NCBI GenBank assembly: GCA_030062745.1
Contig: CP099845.1
Coordinates: 20,544,556-20,608,555 of the forward strand
Length of the DNA: 64,000 nt
Reading direction: 5' to 3'
Source: Capitulum mitella
Lineage: Eukaryota; Arthropoda; Thecostraca; Pollicipedomorpha; Pollicipedidae
The position numbers and the translations under genes are program-made. The notes beneath the pieces are model-generated. The model saw nothing but the letters and a program-made list of their open reading frames with translations. It was not told the origin of the DNA and made no database searches. Below are positions 14,076 through 26,000 of the stretch, in pieces; positions within the stretch are counted from its first letter, which is position 1; the number at the start of each line of letters is the position of its first letter.

Positions 14076-14561
14076 AGAGCAGAGGCCACCCCTCTGCCTG
14101 CGCGCTGTGCTTCTCGTCACGTGACCGCCGTCGTCCGGCTGCCGCAGGTGTTCCAGTCGAGCGACTTCCTCGGCCTCTCCGAGTCGATGGTGCAGATGAT
14201 CATGTCGCGCAACCTGGAGACGCCCGAGATCCGCAAGTTCGAGGTGATGCTCCAGTGGACGAAGCACAAGGTGCGCACCAAGGCGCCGAGTCGCGTCGAC
14301 GCGCGCATCGAGTTCAAGTGCACCATGGAGCGTCTGACGCGCGACCTCAAGCTCTACCGCATCTCGCCGCAGGAGCTCATCAAGATCGTGCTGCCCAGCA
14401 AGGCCATCAAGAACGAGCGCATCCTGGAGACGCTCATGTTCCAGGCCAACTCAGGCATGTACCGCATCCAGGACAGCTACCTGGAGGCGTGCCAGCAGAA
14501 GATGAGCCGCCAGGACTCCAAGTTCAGCAGCGAGTGGGGCTCGTTCGACAACGGCTTGTAA
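1273..14561 (+). CDS. BTB/POZ and BACK domain protein, eight 3' exons (5' end outside window)
   Basis: Exons by splice site and phase are 1273-1517, 2901-3125, 3634-3792, 8100-8257, 8618-8760, 9382-9564, 10939-11043 and 14148-14561 (TAA at 14559). All joints keep frame and total about 543 residues. The first exon starts at a CAG acceptor and the open frame behind it has no ATG, so upstream exons are missing. The BTB fold starts at NVLYDVTFMVGQ and runs to RVFQEMLYGF. It is then interrupted by a Ser/Pro/Gln-rich insert of over 100 residues (exons 3-5, with SSSQQQQQQ) before resuming at FTIIEFEADTFRVLLDYLHH. A BACK-like helical region follows (FLGLSESMVQMIMSRN to ILETLMFQAN). The split BTB resembles Drosophila serine-enriched protein (gprs) in layout, but I cannot assign orthology. 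BTB-BACK proteins often act as Cul3 adaptors or scaffolds; that role here is inference. Confidence 0.85.
4708..4868 (+). mobile_element. hAT-like miniature inverted-repeat element (family 1)
   Basis: This is a short non-coding element in intron 3 of the BTB gene. It opens with CAGGGGCGCAGCCAGGAT and closes with a G-run/C-run block and CCGTGCCTGCG. The flanks GTCATTGT (4700-4707) and GTGATTGT (4869-4876) match at 7 of 8 bases, as expected for an 8-bp hAT target duplication. A related copy lies inverted at 52610-52774, sharing the opening, a middle block around GGGAAGA and the G/C-run end. Ends are good to within about 2 bases. Confidence 0.6.
12214..12701. repeat. Large palindrome / foldback element, about 490 bp
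   Basis: Almost the whole stretch is one inverted repeat with arms of about 243 bases and essentially no spacer (centre near 12457). Paired blocks include ACATGTTAACAAACAGAGG (12374 area) against its complement (12515 area), GAACCACAGTTCTGGGTTTT against AAAACCCAGAACTGCGGTTC, and GATCATGGACCC against GGGTCCACGATC. The outer ends read TATAG and CTATA. This fits a foldback or Tc1/mariner-type miniature element with TA flanks, which is inference. It sits in the last intron of the BTB gene, so the pre-mRNA would carry a very long hairpin. Confidence 0.8.
14043..14079 (+). repeat. (GA)n microsatellite
   Basis: This is a run of GA dinucleotides that grades into GGGAGA. It lies in the last intron of the BTB gene, about 70 bases before the final exon's acceptor. 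The purine-rich strand is the sense strand. Confidence 0.9.
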
Positions 14562-17500
14562 CCGCCGCCGGTGCCGGTCGCCGACCGGGCAGTCATACGC
14601 TTACGGACAGTCACTAGCTGTAGTCGATGAATGTATTTTTCGTAGGGTGTGCGCGCGTGCGGAGAGCGCTGCTTTTCATGTGAGTGAGCGTCCGCTTCTC
14701 TCGCGCTCAATCGCCGAGGCTGTGCCGGGCGCCGGCGGGCGCCGGCGGGCGGTTCCGCTCCGCACTCCCCTGCACGGCGCGCGGTCCCGCGCCGAGCCCG
14801 CGCCGACGCCGCCGGACCGCGCGGCCGCCCGCCGGGACGCGGAGTCCGGCGTCCGCGCTCGGAGTCCGGCGTCCGCTCGGCTCGTTGGCCGCGGCGGCCG
14901 GCGCCGGCGTTCTTGTTGATATTTTGGTGTCTCGTTGCGTTGTTGTGGTTTCCGAGTTGCGTTAGGAGCTTTACTACCCTGTCACCGGTACCTGTTCCTC
15001 GTGCCACCTCGTGCTGGGTTGGTAGGTCGGCCGCGCGTCCCCGCGGTGCCCCGCGTGCCGGACGGGCCGCGGCCGCGCTCCGCTTTCTTACGTGTGCGCT
15101 GTGTCCCGGCCCGCCCCCACACCATTCGTTTGATGTGGCACGTGACTTCTGACCGTACGTCCCCGCGACGCCTCAACCATACTGCTCTGTGATCAATGTA
15201 GTGGTGAACGTGGAGACTTCGTCGCGATGTGACTGTAGGGTGGCTGCGAAGGTTGGCGAGTAGAGCCGGTGTTTGGTCGCCGGGAGTGGAGTGTGTTGAG
15301 TTTGCTGCTGTCGTGGTATTGATGGGCGAAGGCCAGGTTTATGCATGGATGTGGAACATTTAAAGACGGTTGTGCGTTAATATTGTCGCAGCCGTCACCT
15401 TGGAGCTCGTTGGAAGCATACGTTTTTACACTTGCCGTACTTTGTAGCCTTCACAAAACCATTCCACCTTCATATGAAGGAATTCAGTTTTTAATTCGCT
15501 CATGAATGTCCTGAGACGTCCTCCTCACATCAGAGCTCAATGAAATGTGCATTCAACTCTGGGGCCATTGTGGAATAAGACGTAATGTAGTATCATTTTT
15601 CATTGACAATAGTTAGTGCTCATGAAATTCTGGATTTTTTCTGGACAAAGTTTCCGGTTTCTTAATCCTGTGCTCAAATCAGGGGTGTCACATTTTGAAA
15701 TAGATCGGGGGCATTCAAGCATAAAGCAAGCAGTGCATTCTCCACCTGACTGGATGTCCCCACTCTAGGGTTGTGTGTTGATGTCAGAATCCATAGCCTC
15801 CGTAAATTGTACTCCTGACTCCTGACAAGTGGTCTAGTACCAATTTTCGTAGTCCCGGTTACCATCGGATGTTAATTTAAAAGGGCGTCAGTAAATATCG
15901 GCCCTAAGCCTAGCTCAGCTAACAAGATTCGAATCTTTCTGCACTTGCAGCCTCAGGTATTCTGCATGGCAGCCGAGTTGTCAGAAATGTACTGGCATGC
16001 CTGAAATTAAATTCATTTGCGTCGCGTTAACCGCGAACATCGCCGCACGGGGCCATCAAGGATCTCATCGGCCCCTGAATCGCGTCTGCAATTCAAAGGC
16101 CGACCAGCAGAGGAGCAGCCAGTCACGCCGCTGCCTCACCCCTCTGCGGGACCCTTCTGTCCCCGCTGCTCTTCAGAGCGCCGCGGCGACCACCCGCGCC
16201 TCGCCGCCAGTGTCGGGACTTTCCCGTTCACCGGCCGGCGGCGGCCACCAGCAGCAGAGGGGGCCGGAGATCGCCGGGAGGGGGGGGGGGGACATCGCGC
16301 GGAGAGGGGCAGGGAGAGACGTCACCGGCAGGCGCTCGCCGGGAGTGAGAGGCGTGGGACTGCGTGGGCAGAGACGGGGTGCGTGGCCGCGCGAAACTGG
16401 CTTCGTTGTGCGTCTGGCGCCGGACCAGCAGTCACTAGTGTAATGTCATGTCTATTTTTGTAAGTGGTGCCGGCAGAAGCTATCTGAATGGAAGGGAAGA
16501 ATGCGTTTTCGCAAATAAAACGGAACAGTCCGGGCGACTGTCGGAACCGAAGTCCGGACCGGCGACGAGGCAGCCGATGGTTTCAAACTGCGCCGTGCAT
16601 CCGCAGCTGAATCTGGCCCGTCCAACGACAAGATGTGAGCACGCAGTGTTCCGGGAAGCGATCGGCTCACACAATGATTTGTCAAGCTGGACGGTCCCGG
16701 ATGCGCGGCCGGCCTGCTCAGTCGAACTGAACGAAAATAAAAGCATGCCAGTCCTTCCGAGGCAAACGGGTGATCTAGCCGTGTCCTGGTTCAGCAGAAT
16801 AACATTGGATGGCGATGCCACATTTCGCAAACTCGCATCTGCAGCGAAGAATGAGAACGATGCTAATATATTTTTAACAACCTAGCGCGCGACGCTAGTG
16901 GAATCAGGCCCTGCTTTCGCTGAGTGCGCACTGCATATCAAGCGCTTAATTTTTTAAAGTGGCACCCCGGCTGGAAACTGTTACGAGCGAATGTGCCGCC
17001 TACGTGCGCCAACCAGGACGAAGATAAATATCCCAATTCCATCTTGTACATTTATGTGCGTAGCGACCATGAATGATGGAAAACATGTAAATCGCTTCAA
17101 AGTTGGCAAGCGTTGCTGATGTATGGCAGGAGTCGGTAGCGTAGCCAAGACATTCGTACGGGAAAGGAGGGTCAAGGCTAAAACAAAAACGTCAGGGACT
17201 ATTTACCATTGTACTGCAAACATGGATAACATGGGAAACTGACCCAATCAAACAGCACACCTAGATCTTTTAAAAATAAACATGGGATTCTTTCCCTTTC
17301 TTGGCTTTTAAGCAAATCACTTACGATAACAACCAATTCTTGGAAACCTCTGACCACAAAGGAGGGGGGTGGGGGTTCAACTGACCATTCTGAGCTCCCT
17401 CTGTGTACGCTACTGGCAGGAGTCAGGATCCAGGGAGAGAAAATGAGTGTTACGCATGGACGACCAGGCCAAGTCACTGACAAATAGCTTCGCTACCTAC

Positions 17501-18493
17501 TTCCGATGGCGCATAACCATGTTGAACAGTTCAATAGAAGGCTGCAACATCCGGTCGTCCGTTGCTGTAGGTTTGCGTCACAATTCAGATACTGAGATAC
17601 ACGTGAACCGATAGTGTCAATGTTCCTTCAGTCCTCGGTACCCGATGCTGGTTGGACTATATCTGTGCCGTCGCCCTGATTCATTAGACCACTCTCATCG
17701 GCCGTTTGGTTATCGTTGATCTACGAATGTCCTGCAATGCCTTTATCGTGTTTCTAAGATCCCAACACTTATTTCGTGGTTCCTGGTGACCATACGGTGG
17801 GCGTCGAGTCCCGTCCTAATTTTTTTCGGAAATTTCAGCAATTACGGTTGATGCTGACGAAACTTCAGATCGCCGTTCCGGCTTCAGCACCGATTTCTGG
17901 GAAAGGTTCAGTCAAAATCGGACGGTAACAAAAGACTCTTCCCTTAGAAGACAATGCTAAATGTTTCAAATGTTCACGCTACTGGGGATGCACCGGCAGA
18001 AGCTTCAACACTCCCGATCACGTTCCACCACACGGCACACTACCAACGGAACTGATACGAGGCTACCGGCCAAATTGGTCGCCGCAGGCATAAGCCCGCA
18101 CGAGAGGGAAGACATTGTACACGAGCCTCTCTCTTCCACCGTCGGTCAGAATTTTAGCGACGCAAGTTTCAGCGTAAATTATAAAGCGAAATTTGAAGAC
18201 CTGTCTTATTTCTGTTCGAACCATTTCAGTGTCTAGCTTTACAGACGAGCGCGCCCCTGATCGGAGCACCCCGGACGAACGGACCAGCCAGCAGGCCTGC
18301 GTTTACCTGAATACGCTGATGTGAACAATTTCGGGTCATCTGTGTCCACACGTTTGACAACATGCTTGAGAGAAATTCGTGTGTGTGACTTCGGATGACG
18401 CTTGCAATCGACACGTTTAATCGCGCGGATCCGCAGAGGCTCATAAGCTTATGACACCTTTTTATCCTTCAGTTTTACGATTTTTGGGTTATG
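14562..18493. other. 3' flank of BTB gene; GC-rich blocks, no recognised gene
   Basis: Downstream of the BTB stop codon the DNA is very GC- and CpG-rich between about 14650 and 15180 and again at 16100-16440. It includes a 20-bp unit repeated twice at 14841-14878 (GGAGTCCGGCGTCCGC core). AATAAA occurs at about 16515 and 16737, and either could serve a long 3' UTR, but this is unproven. Apart from the TIR element at 17129-17504 I see no coding or structured element. Confidence 0.5.
17129..17504. mobile_element. Non-autonomous TIR element, about 375 bp
   Basis: The left end GGAGTCGGTAGCGTAGCCA is an inverted match to the right end, whose complement reads GGAAGTAGGTAGCGAAGCTA. That gives terminal inverted repeats of about 19 bases with a few mismatches. 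There is no coding capacity inside, and a G-run block lies at about 17363-17372. The GTAGCCA core resembles the ends of the hAT-like elements elsewhere in the window, but I found no clean target duplication, so the superfamily is open. Confidence 0.45.
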
Positions 18494-18497
18494 TTAA

Positions 18498-19700
18498 CCC
18501 GCGCACGACCGTCGGTCCGCGACGATCACGCTGTACTGGGGGGGGTTCACCGTCAAAACCCCTCTAACTCACGAACGGTTGGTCGCACGGTAAAAATAAG
18601 CACACCGTTGGAAAGCTTGTGACGAGTAGAGCTCGAAACTGGTCTCATTTATAGTTTTACGTAATATGCAAGCAATTTACGCCCTATATATTTTTTATCA
18701 TAGCCGACTGCATGAGATCGAGAAACGGCCTTAATCTCAAGGGCTGTGACTAATAACGCATAGGTAAAGGCACCAGCGCACAAGTAAAGGTACGCAGATG
18801 CCGATACACGTCTAATTTCTTAGATTTGCCCAATATATACGCCGAAACGTTGAATTAAAGACACGGCAATTTTCGCGCCGGCTTTCGGCGGGCGCCGCAG
18901 ACGACGCGGAAAGAAATTAGCGGGAACTCATTTTAGCGTTCCTTCATTTTCGCGACATAGGCCTATCCATGTAAATTTTATTGATCTTAATGGTTCTTGT
19001 GACGGTTTCTCAACCTTAAATTTGGGAAAAATTCATCAGTTACCAATCTACCTAATTGGCGGAGCTTTATTCGCGAGAGCCTGTTTTTTTCCAAAATATG
19101 CCATTTTGTTTTAACTTTTTGAGGTTCTTCGTATTAGTTAAGTATGTGCAAGCCAGTTCTGCCATTTTCTAACCGTTCTGAATGATTCATCGCTGATTTT
19201 GGCGGTGGTACATTTTGGCTCACAACAGTTATTCGTGACCTGATCTCAGGTCAAAGGCTGGAAGTCATTGATACTTTGCCCAATGACGGTAACTAGATGT
19301 CTGCTTCACTCCACACTAGAAATGTTATGAAAAATTCCGCCAATTTCCGAAACGACATGTCTTAAAAACGGACTTGAACTTAGGTCAATGACCCGGCAAA
19401 TTCCGAAAAATCTGAGATAGCAGATTTGTTGCATCTATCAAGATTACTAATCCCTGAAAGCGTTATTGTGATATCTTGTTTTCCGAAAAAGTTACAGGGC
19501 GCTAACTTTTTGGACACAGGTCCGTTTGACCCAACCTAGGCCAGACATCTCACTTGACCTGAGGTCAAAACTTTGACACAAGGTGTAAAAATGATCAAGC
19601 AAAAGCTACACGAAGTTTCGTGGCTCTGTGTTCATTCTCTCGCAATCCTAGCAAAAAAATCGGGGGGGGGATATTCAACTGCCCCCCAGTCGGGGACGGG
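18498..19700. mobile_element. piggyBac-like non-autonomous element, copy 1
   Basis: The element starts CCCGCGCACGACC and ends CGGGGACGGG. It is flanked on both sides by an intact TTAA (18494-18497 and 19701-19704), the exact target duplication of the piggyBac superfamily. The end repeats match at 9 of the first 12 bases. No transposase frame is visible, so it is non-autonomous. Near the right end there is a G-run followed by a C-run, as in copy 2. It contains five TGACCT/AGGTCA hexamers (see findings). It lies in gene-free, CpG-rich DNA. Confidence 0.7.
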
Positions 19701-20379
19701 TTAACTTTGCGCTCCACATTTTACGCCAACGCTCCCGAGTATCCAGGATCAGTGCCTGCTCACGGCATGCACCTGGTAATGCTGGTCCTTGGTAAAGGGT
19801 GGAATTATGAGCACGGACTTGCGGCATTCCTGCTCCCAATCAGCCCTGAGGGGAAATCCGCGTCTCCATTCCATTTTTCACAGTCTTGCATTCTTCATCG
19901 TATTTCCACAGCCACTGACGCCTCTGAACAGCATTTCTGTTACCTGGCTTCAGTTTCAGTAGTTATTGTACCTTGAGCAATAGGTATGTTATAACGCGCC
20001 ACATCCTCGTCCCGCACAATCGGTGTGGAGTCAGACCGTCTCCGGGTGGCGGGCGGAGCCTGGCGCTGAATGGGTGACGTCATGCCCCCGAAGCGTCCAT
20101 CCGGGATCGTAAGATCAGTATTTCCTTTTAACATTGAGCTCTCAGGAAAGAACCCTCATTTGTCGTCCAGTTTTTACCAAACTTTTCCGGATATCGGCGC
20201 TTACATGCAATGCAGTTTGAAAAGCTCCATCAACAAGGATCCATAACAGATAACACTCAAGAAGAAATAACAGCATTAAATATGTTGAAGAATGACGCTT
20301 AAATACTGTTGTTTTTTTACACTGTTCACATCCAATAAATAAATGACATTCATTGTACTAGGAGACACTGTGCTGTTAT

Positions 20380-20496
20380 ATAAATCAGTTACAAATCAAT
20401 CATAAAGTCAAATACAACACAAGTTACAAATCATTTACAATCAACGTTTCGGCCGGGGCCATCATGAGTCTACTCTTTCCTTTGCAACTGATTTAT
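20380..20496 (-). repeat. Small inverted-repeat module with hammerhead-like core
   Basis: Arms ATAAATCAGTTACAAA (20380-20395) and TTTGCAACTGATTTAT (20481-20496) are inverted matches at 15 of 16 bases. On the minus strand, 20441-20470 reads CATGATGGCC then CCGGCCGAAACG. That is a GGCC/GGCC stem between a CUGAUGA-like and a GAAAC segment, the layout of a minimal hammerhead core, though one core base differs (CTCATGA). Motifs of this kind are known at the ends of Penelope-like elements. The link is inference. Confidence 0.35.
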
Positions 20497-21194
20497 CTAA
20501 CAATGCAAGGTCTCGTAGTATAATGAAGGCCGTTTATTAACTGCATATGCGCTATGTCGAAAAACGGGACACGCAGGATATGCCGCCTAGAGTACGCCAG
20601 GAGAAATGCACATCTTACGTCAGATCTCGCAATTGACTTTTCAGTGGCTGGCAGATCGGTAGCACATCGCCAAGGAAACGTGATATTTTGTGTCGAAATG
20701 ATATAACCTGATTTGACGTGACCCTACGTAGATTTCAAGACAAAAACAGCGGTCTCTGCCGTCTCTGTTGACTAAAAAATGTTCGGTATGTTAAAAAAAA
20801 CTTCAAAAAAGCCAAAAAATGTCATTGACCTCCCATGATCTTTGAGAGGCGAGGCATGTCTCCAGGAACTTCTGCCTCTGTTCAGTTTGGGTACCAGTTT
20901 TGAGCCCTTGCTGAACAAATACTTAGCCGTGAAATGACATGATCCACGACTGGGATAGATATGCAAACATGCGGAAGTGCATAAAACTCAGTGATCAATG
21001 TTTCATGCAGATGCTTCGTACAGTTCCGGATCTGCGAACAGAAATGCCACCAGATCTTAATCGTCCCCCATACCACAGTTTCGCCAGTGTTTATGTCTCA
21101 TAGTTTCATTACCCCATGTCACAGTCTCAAAAAAGTTGCGTGGAAAAGTGCTTGAAACCTAAAGCATTTCAAATGCAAAAGGAAGCAAAATTAA

Positions 21195-22446
21195 CCCTAT
21201 TCCCGGAGGGCTAGACGGTATGGCCGATTCCCGGCAGGGGGGGGCGGATTCGGCCCCCCCCCTGAGATCTCGAGAGCTACTTGTCCGATTTCATCGCAAC
21301 AAACGGCAATCGATTTGCCGTCACGTTAACTAAATTTTTATAAAACGAAATATTCAAAATTTTGAAATTTGTGGATACAGGGGGGCAAAAATGTCAAAAC
21401 GGGGGGTACTTTTGGACTTCTTATAACTCCGTTGTTTATGGACCGATTTCGATGAAACTGGCATGAATCGATAGAATATGAATAGGGCTTTTACCATGGG
21501 TCCGCAAATCTGAAATTTTGAGAAAATTCATGGGCGTTCACAGGGTTTCAAAAATAGGAGGATTAGTTTTCTAACAACTGAATCAACAAAAGAGGCAAAT
21601 ACCCTTTTTTGGCTTCTGATAGTCATGTTATACTAAATAAATACAAATCGCATTACAATGTTTGTATAATGTTAGCACAGGCGGTGTCAGGGACATGAAA
21701 ACGGGGGAACTGTCATGGTCTCACGTTTCTCAGATCAACTTGTGATCTTTGACCTTAAATGACCTCCAGTGACCTTGGGGTCACTTGGAATGATCTCGTG
21801 TGCATTTAATATTGTCTGTAAACGTTTTCAATCATTTGAATTCACTCTATTTCAAAAATTTCATTTTCCGGCTATTGCGATATAGGGTACGCGCACTGAC
21901 ATTTTAGGTCATAGCTCCGTGACCCGACCTGATATCAAGCTGAAACTTGGTACACAAGTAGAAGGCACCCTTCTACTTCATACATATTCCGGGTTTGGCA
22001 TTTAAAAAAACGGCACCGAAATTATTGCGAAAAAAACAAATTTTGACTTTTGACCTTGACCTGACCTTGTAAAATGACCTCAGATAAACAAAATTACATC
22101 TGCACATTGCCCAACTATTTAGCTATACATCCATATAAAGTTTTAAGTTCTAGCTTTTTAACTTTAGCTTTTTTTAACTTTTTTTAATTTTTAGCTTTTT
22201 TCTGTTTTTGGCAGACATTTTCATTTTACCCTCAACATGGCCAAAAATGGCATGAGGTGCCTCCCAAAAACGTTCCCTGGCCCCGCCCCTGAGCAAAATA
22301 GAATTGTGAAATTTTGTCACAGCACGTAGAAAGAATAGCTAGGAAAAGTCACCAAGTTTCGTGAAGCTGCGTTAAAAAGCCTGGAATTGGCAAGCAAAAA
22401 ACCCGAGGGGGGAGGATTCCGCCCCCCCCCCCTGCCGGGAATAGGG
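21195..22446. mobile_element. piggyBac-like non-autonomous element, copy 2
   Basis: Perfect 12-bp terminal inverted repeats (CCCTATTCCCGG at 21195, CCGGGAATAGGG ending at 22446) are flanked by TTAA on the left (21191-21194) and TTCA on the right (22447-22450), a TTAA duplication with one change. A second terminal-like block, ATTCCCGGCAGGGGGG, lies about 35 bases inside the left end. G-run and C-run pairs sit next to both ends. No transposase frame is visible. It carries eight TGACCT/AGGTCA hexamers. Size, end design and internal phrasing match copy 1, but the two are too diverged to align by eye throughout. Confidence 0.75.
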
Positions 22447-22450
22447 TTCA

Positions 22451-23026
22451 TGCATGTTCTGATCCAGCAATGTTCTGACGACCACATCATAGCTCGGTGA
22501 CCTGTGGTTAAGTTTTGAGCCTGCAGAAAGCGTTTTGGCCGGCCTGCCCCTCAGTCACTATTTTCTGTCTGAAAAACTGAAGCATGACCCACCATGCCTC
22601 TGGTCTCACTCCAATCTCAGTCGAACTGAACTGCACTTCTGCGTAAAAAAAACGCCGCAAACAGAAAACGAAAAGTGCGAAATTTGTGCACACGAAAAGC
22701 ATCACTGACATACCGTTTTCATTGCTCTAGTTTATACCAAGCGTAATTCACCCGATCGGGCACCGTACAGGGCTTCTTCTGATGTTCCATACGGTAAGGG
22801 GTCCTGTGCCGTACCGTATTTCCGCCTGGCAGTGACGGGCACCGGATGCTTGCTGTATAACCGCTCGCCAATGCTGAATCACTGCTTGCTCTGCCAACTT
22901 ACCAACATCCGGGACCATTCCAGCGGGACGGCGCGCAAAAACCAATCTCCCCTTCTTACACCAAGTGATCTGTATTAGAAGCGCTGAGAGTCCAAACAGA
23001 AATACCAGCGTGCGGCACGCGTGTAC
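22451..23026. other. 3' flank of eIF3f; no recognised gene
   Basis: This stretch follows the eIF3f stop codon (the gene is on the minus strand) and probably includes its 3' UTR. I see no AATAAA in the sense orientation within it, so the mRNA end is not located. No other element was recognised. Confidence 0.5.
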
Positions 23027-26000
23027 TCAAAGCTTCAAATGGCTCAGCTTTTCGCTGATTTGTATCTGCGTCTTGGTCAGCTGCGACAGGTAGACGACCA
23101 TCAGGAGATCCTGCAGGCGGAGAACACGGGTTCAGGGGCTGCACCAGACACAAAGACCGTCCCAATGCAGTCAGAGCGGCTGGAATGATCAACCGAATGC
23201 GTTCGGAATCCTGCCGAAGAGGCAATCCAAACACGACAAACGCATCGCGTCAATAGGACATGTCAACTGTCCGAGTGCTTCGATCAAGAATGAAGATAAG
23301 AACTTTACCTTTAAATAAAAGGACATCAGTACATTTGATCTTTGTATCATACCCCATTCTTAATCAAAACTAGCGTTAAAGGCCAATTCGTGAACGCAAC
23401 GAAACTCATGACGAACTGACGAAAATAAACGAAACGTACAGCTCACAACAATTTCAACACTGTTATCCCGTCCCCGTCAGTATAGGACATCAAGCACACA
23501 CGATAAAGAAATAAGTCTACCACCGTTTATGAGGGACACACATTACACAAAAAACACTGCACGAGGCAGAAGCACCGACCTTGATGTTGGAGTTGAGCAT
23601 CTCGTCGAACTCCTCCTGGGACATCTTGGGCACCGAGTGCATCATGTCCAGCAGCTGGCGGCCGACAGTGGCGTCCGGCGTCGTCTTACCCGACAGCACG
23701 TCATCCACGTACTCTGCAACGGAGGAGCGCGGTCGACTCCAGCACGCGGCCAGCAACAAAACCCGTCCGCCATCCAGTACGAACAAAGACCATAAAAGCA
23801 ACATCATGAACAATTCAGTGGAACTGGATGGGAACACGGCGAGCGTCGATCGTTCGCGGGCGAACCCCACCTGAGGCGCGACAACAGTCCTGGAATACCC
23901 AGCAGGATATGAAGCGACCCGAGTGCGTTTGATTGATTTATTATGCACGCAGCAGACGGCGTCGATTCCATCAGGAATACAGGTAGTCGGAACTCACCTC
24001 GCTTGTCAAAGCGCGGCGGCTTGGAGAATACTGCACTCCTCCCGATCCCTACCGCGAATTCCGCTAAATAAACAATTCCAAAAACACCCCAAGCCTGCTC
24101 GGCCACCGAAGGGCGAAAGTCACAACCTCGCCGGCCTCCGACACCGCGAGCTTACCGGCCAGGTGGTCCACCATCTCCTCGACGTTGCGCACGGCGTTGG
24201 TGAACTGGCTGAGGTCGGTCTGCGGCTCGAACGTCTTCGTCTTGCTGTACTTGGTGTTCTGCGCCGCGTTCACGCCGACCAGCTCGGCGCTGTGCGCCAC
24301 CAGCTCCACGGGCACGGGGCTGAACATGGTGCCGCCGGTGCCGCCCGGCACGCCCATCGGATTGCTGCCCGGCCAGAGGTCGTGTCAGAGGCCACAGACG
24401 CCCGGACCCACCCTGTGATGTCGGGATCGTCACCAGAAGACTAGTGTCTACAGAACCATTGGCTGCCGGTAGGTCAAACCGACCGTCATCAGACGCTTTA
24501 TGGCCATTAAACAGTAACGAAAGACATTTTACGGTTATCAGTGGGTGTGGGACGGTATCACATTGAACACGGACCCTGAATTTGGGAAAAGGGAGACACG
24601 GTTCCAAAAAGGAGTCCCAAACCCCCGAATTCCAGAAAAATTAAACCTTTCTGGGCATCCATCAAACACACTGCAAAATGACACTGTGAATCACTCTCTC
24701 TTCCCCCCCCCCCCCACACACTCACAACAGCGCCTGGGAATGATAGTCATCTGGTTCACGAGCTGGTTTCAAAGGATGTAGATTAAATTATCTAGGGCGG
24801 GGTTGGAAACTTAGTTTCTGTTCTTGGTGTCGGAGTATAAGTCTTGCGCTGGAGTACGAAATTTTGCAAAGAGTAATATCGGTTTCAGTTGACGTTCTTG
24901 GTGTCAGTTAGTTACGCCACCTTACCTGCTTCTTACTGAATGGAGACAGTCATTTGAGTGCAGAGTTAGAAATTTGCCAACATTGTTATAATGTAGCTTT
25001 TTGATGGAGGCATATGTATAAAACCAGCGTTTGGAGTATAAAATGTTTTTGGACCATATATATCCTGGTGTTCTTCAACACAAAAATAGCACCTTTTCGA
25101 ACCCCGATTCAGGGTCTTCGGTAGCACCCGTGCATTTCGGCACAAAGAACCGCTATAAAGTGAAGTTCAAAAATTTCGTTTCCAACAGATAAGTCAGTAT
25201 TGGCAGCTTTACCGACCGATGACTGGTACATGGTACGGGGCAACCATAACATGTGCAAAAGACCAAACCCAACAGAGGATCAACACGCACCTGATGTAGG
25301 CCTTCCACGTCATACGTCCGCCAGTCAGCAGGGTGTCCAGCGTCAGGTGGATGGGCGTCGGGCACTTGGCCTGCTTGGAGTAATACGTGTGGATGAGCAC
25401 CGAGTGGTCGGTCACCTCCGGGCCTGTGGCGAACCAGCCGACCATCACCTCCAGCGGCGCCACCTGCTGGTGCAGCTCGTACATCTCGCTGGCAAAGTCC
25501 ATCTTGATGAACAGCTGTGGAGGTGCGCAGAGTTAGTCTGGTGAGAGATGTGTAACAGCTTTCATCAATGCTGCATAATGGATGTACATAACAATGCTTT
25601 GCTTTCTCTGACGCAACAGAGTCAAGGCAAGGATCTCCTTGCCTTTCCTTAATGCCTTGCCACCAGATGCTTTCACAGATGACTATCCTGAACTGGATGA
25701 CAGATGGTATGATTCATGTCACATGGAGTCTCCAGAAATAACTGCTGGTAAACCAACTGGCTTTATCTGTGAGAAAACACCGTCCATGATCAATAAGACA
25801 CAACAATCATGGCAAAGTTCTAAAATAGGGCATAGTTCTAAAATCATGGCAAGCTCTTAAAACAAAACGCACTGTGGAGGACTGGCATAGCTATACATCA
25901 ACCAGCCCAAGTACATGGGGTGAAAATTTCATGTCATGGATCACCACTCACAACAGATGAAACATCTGCTTTGATGAGTAATTCATGCATTTTTTGCTCC

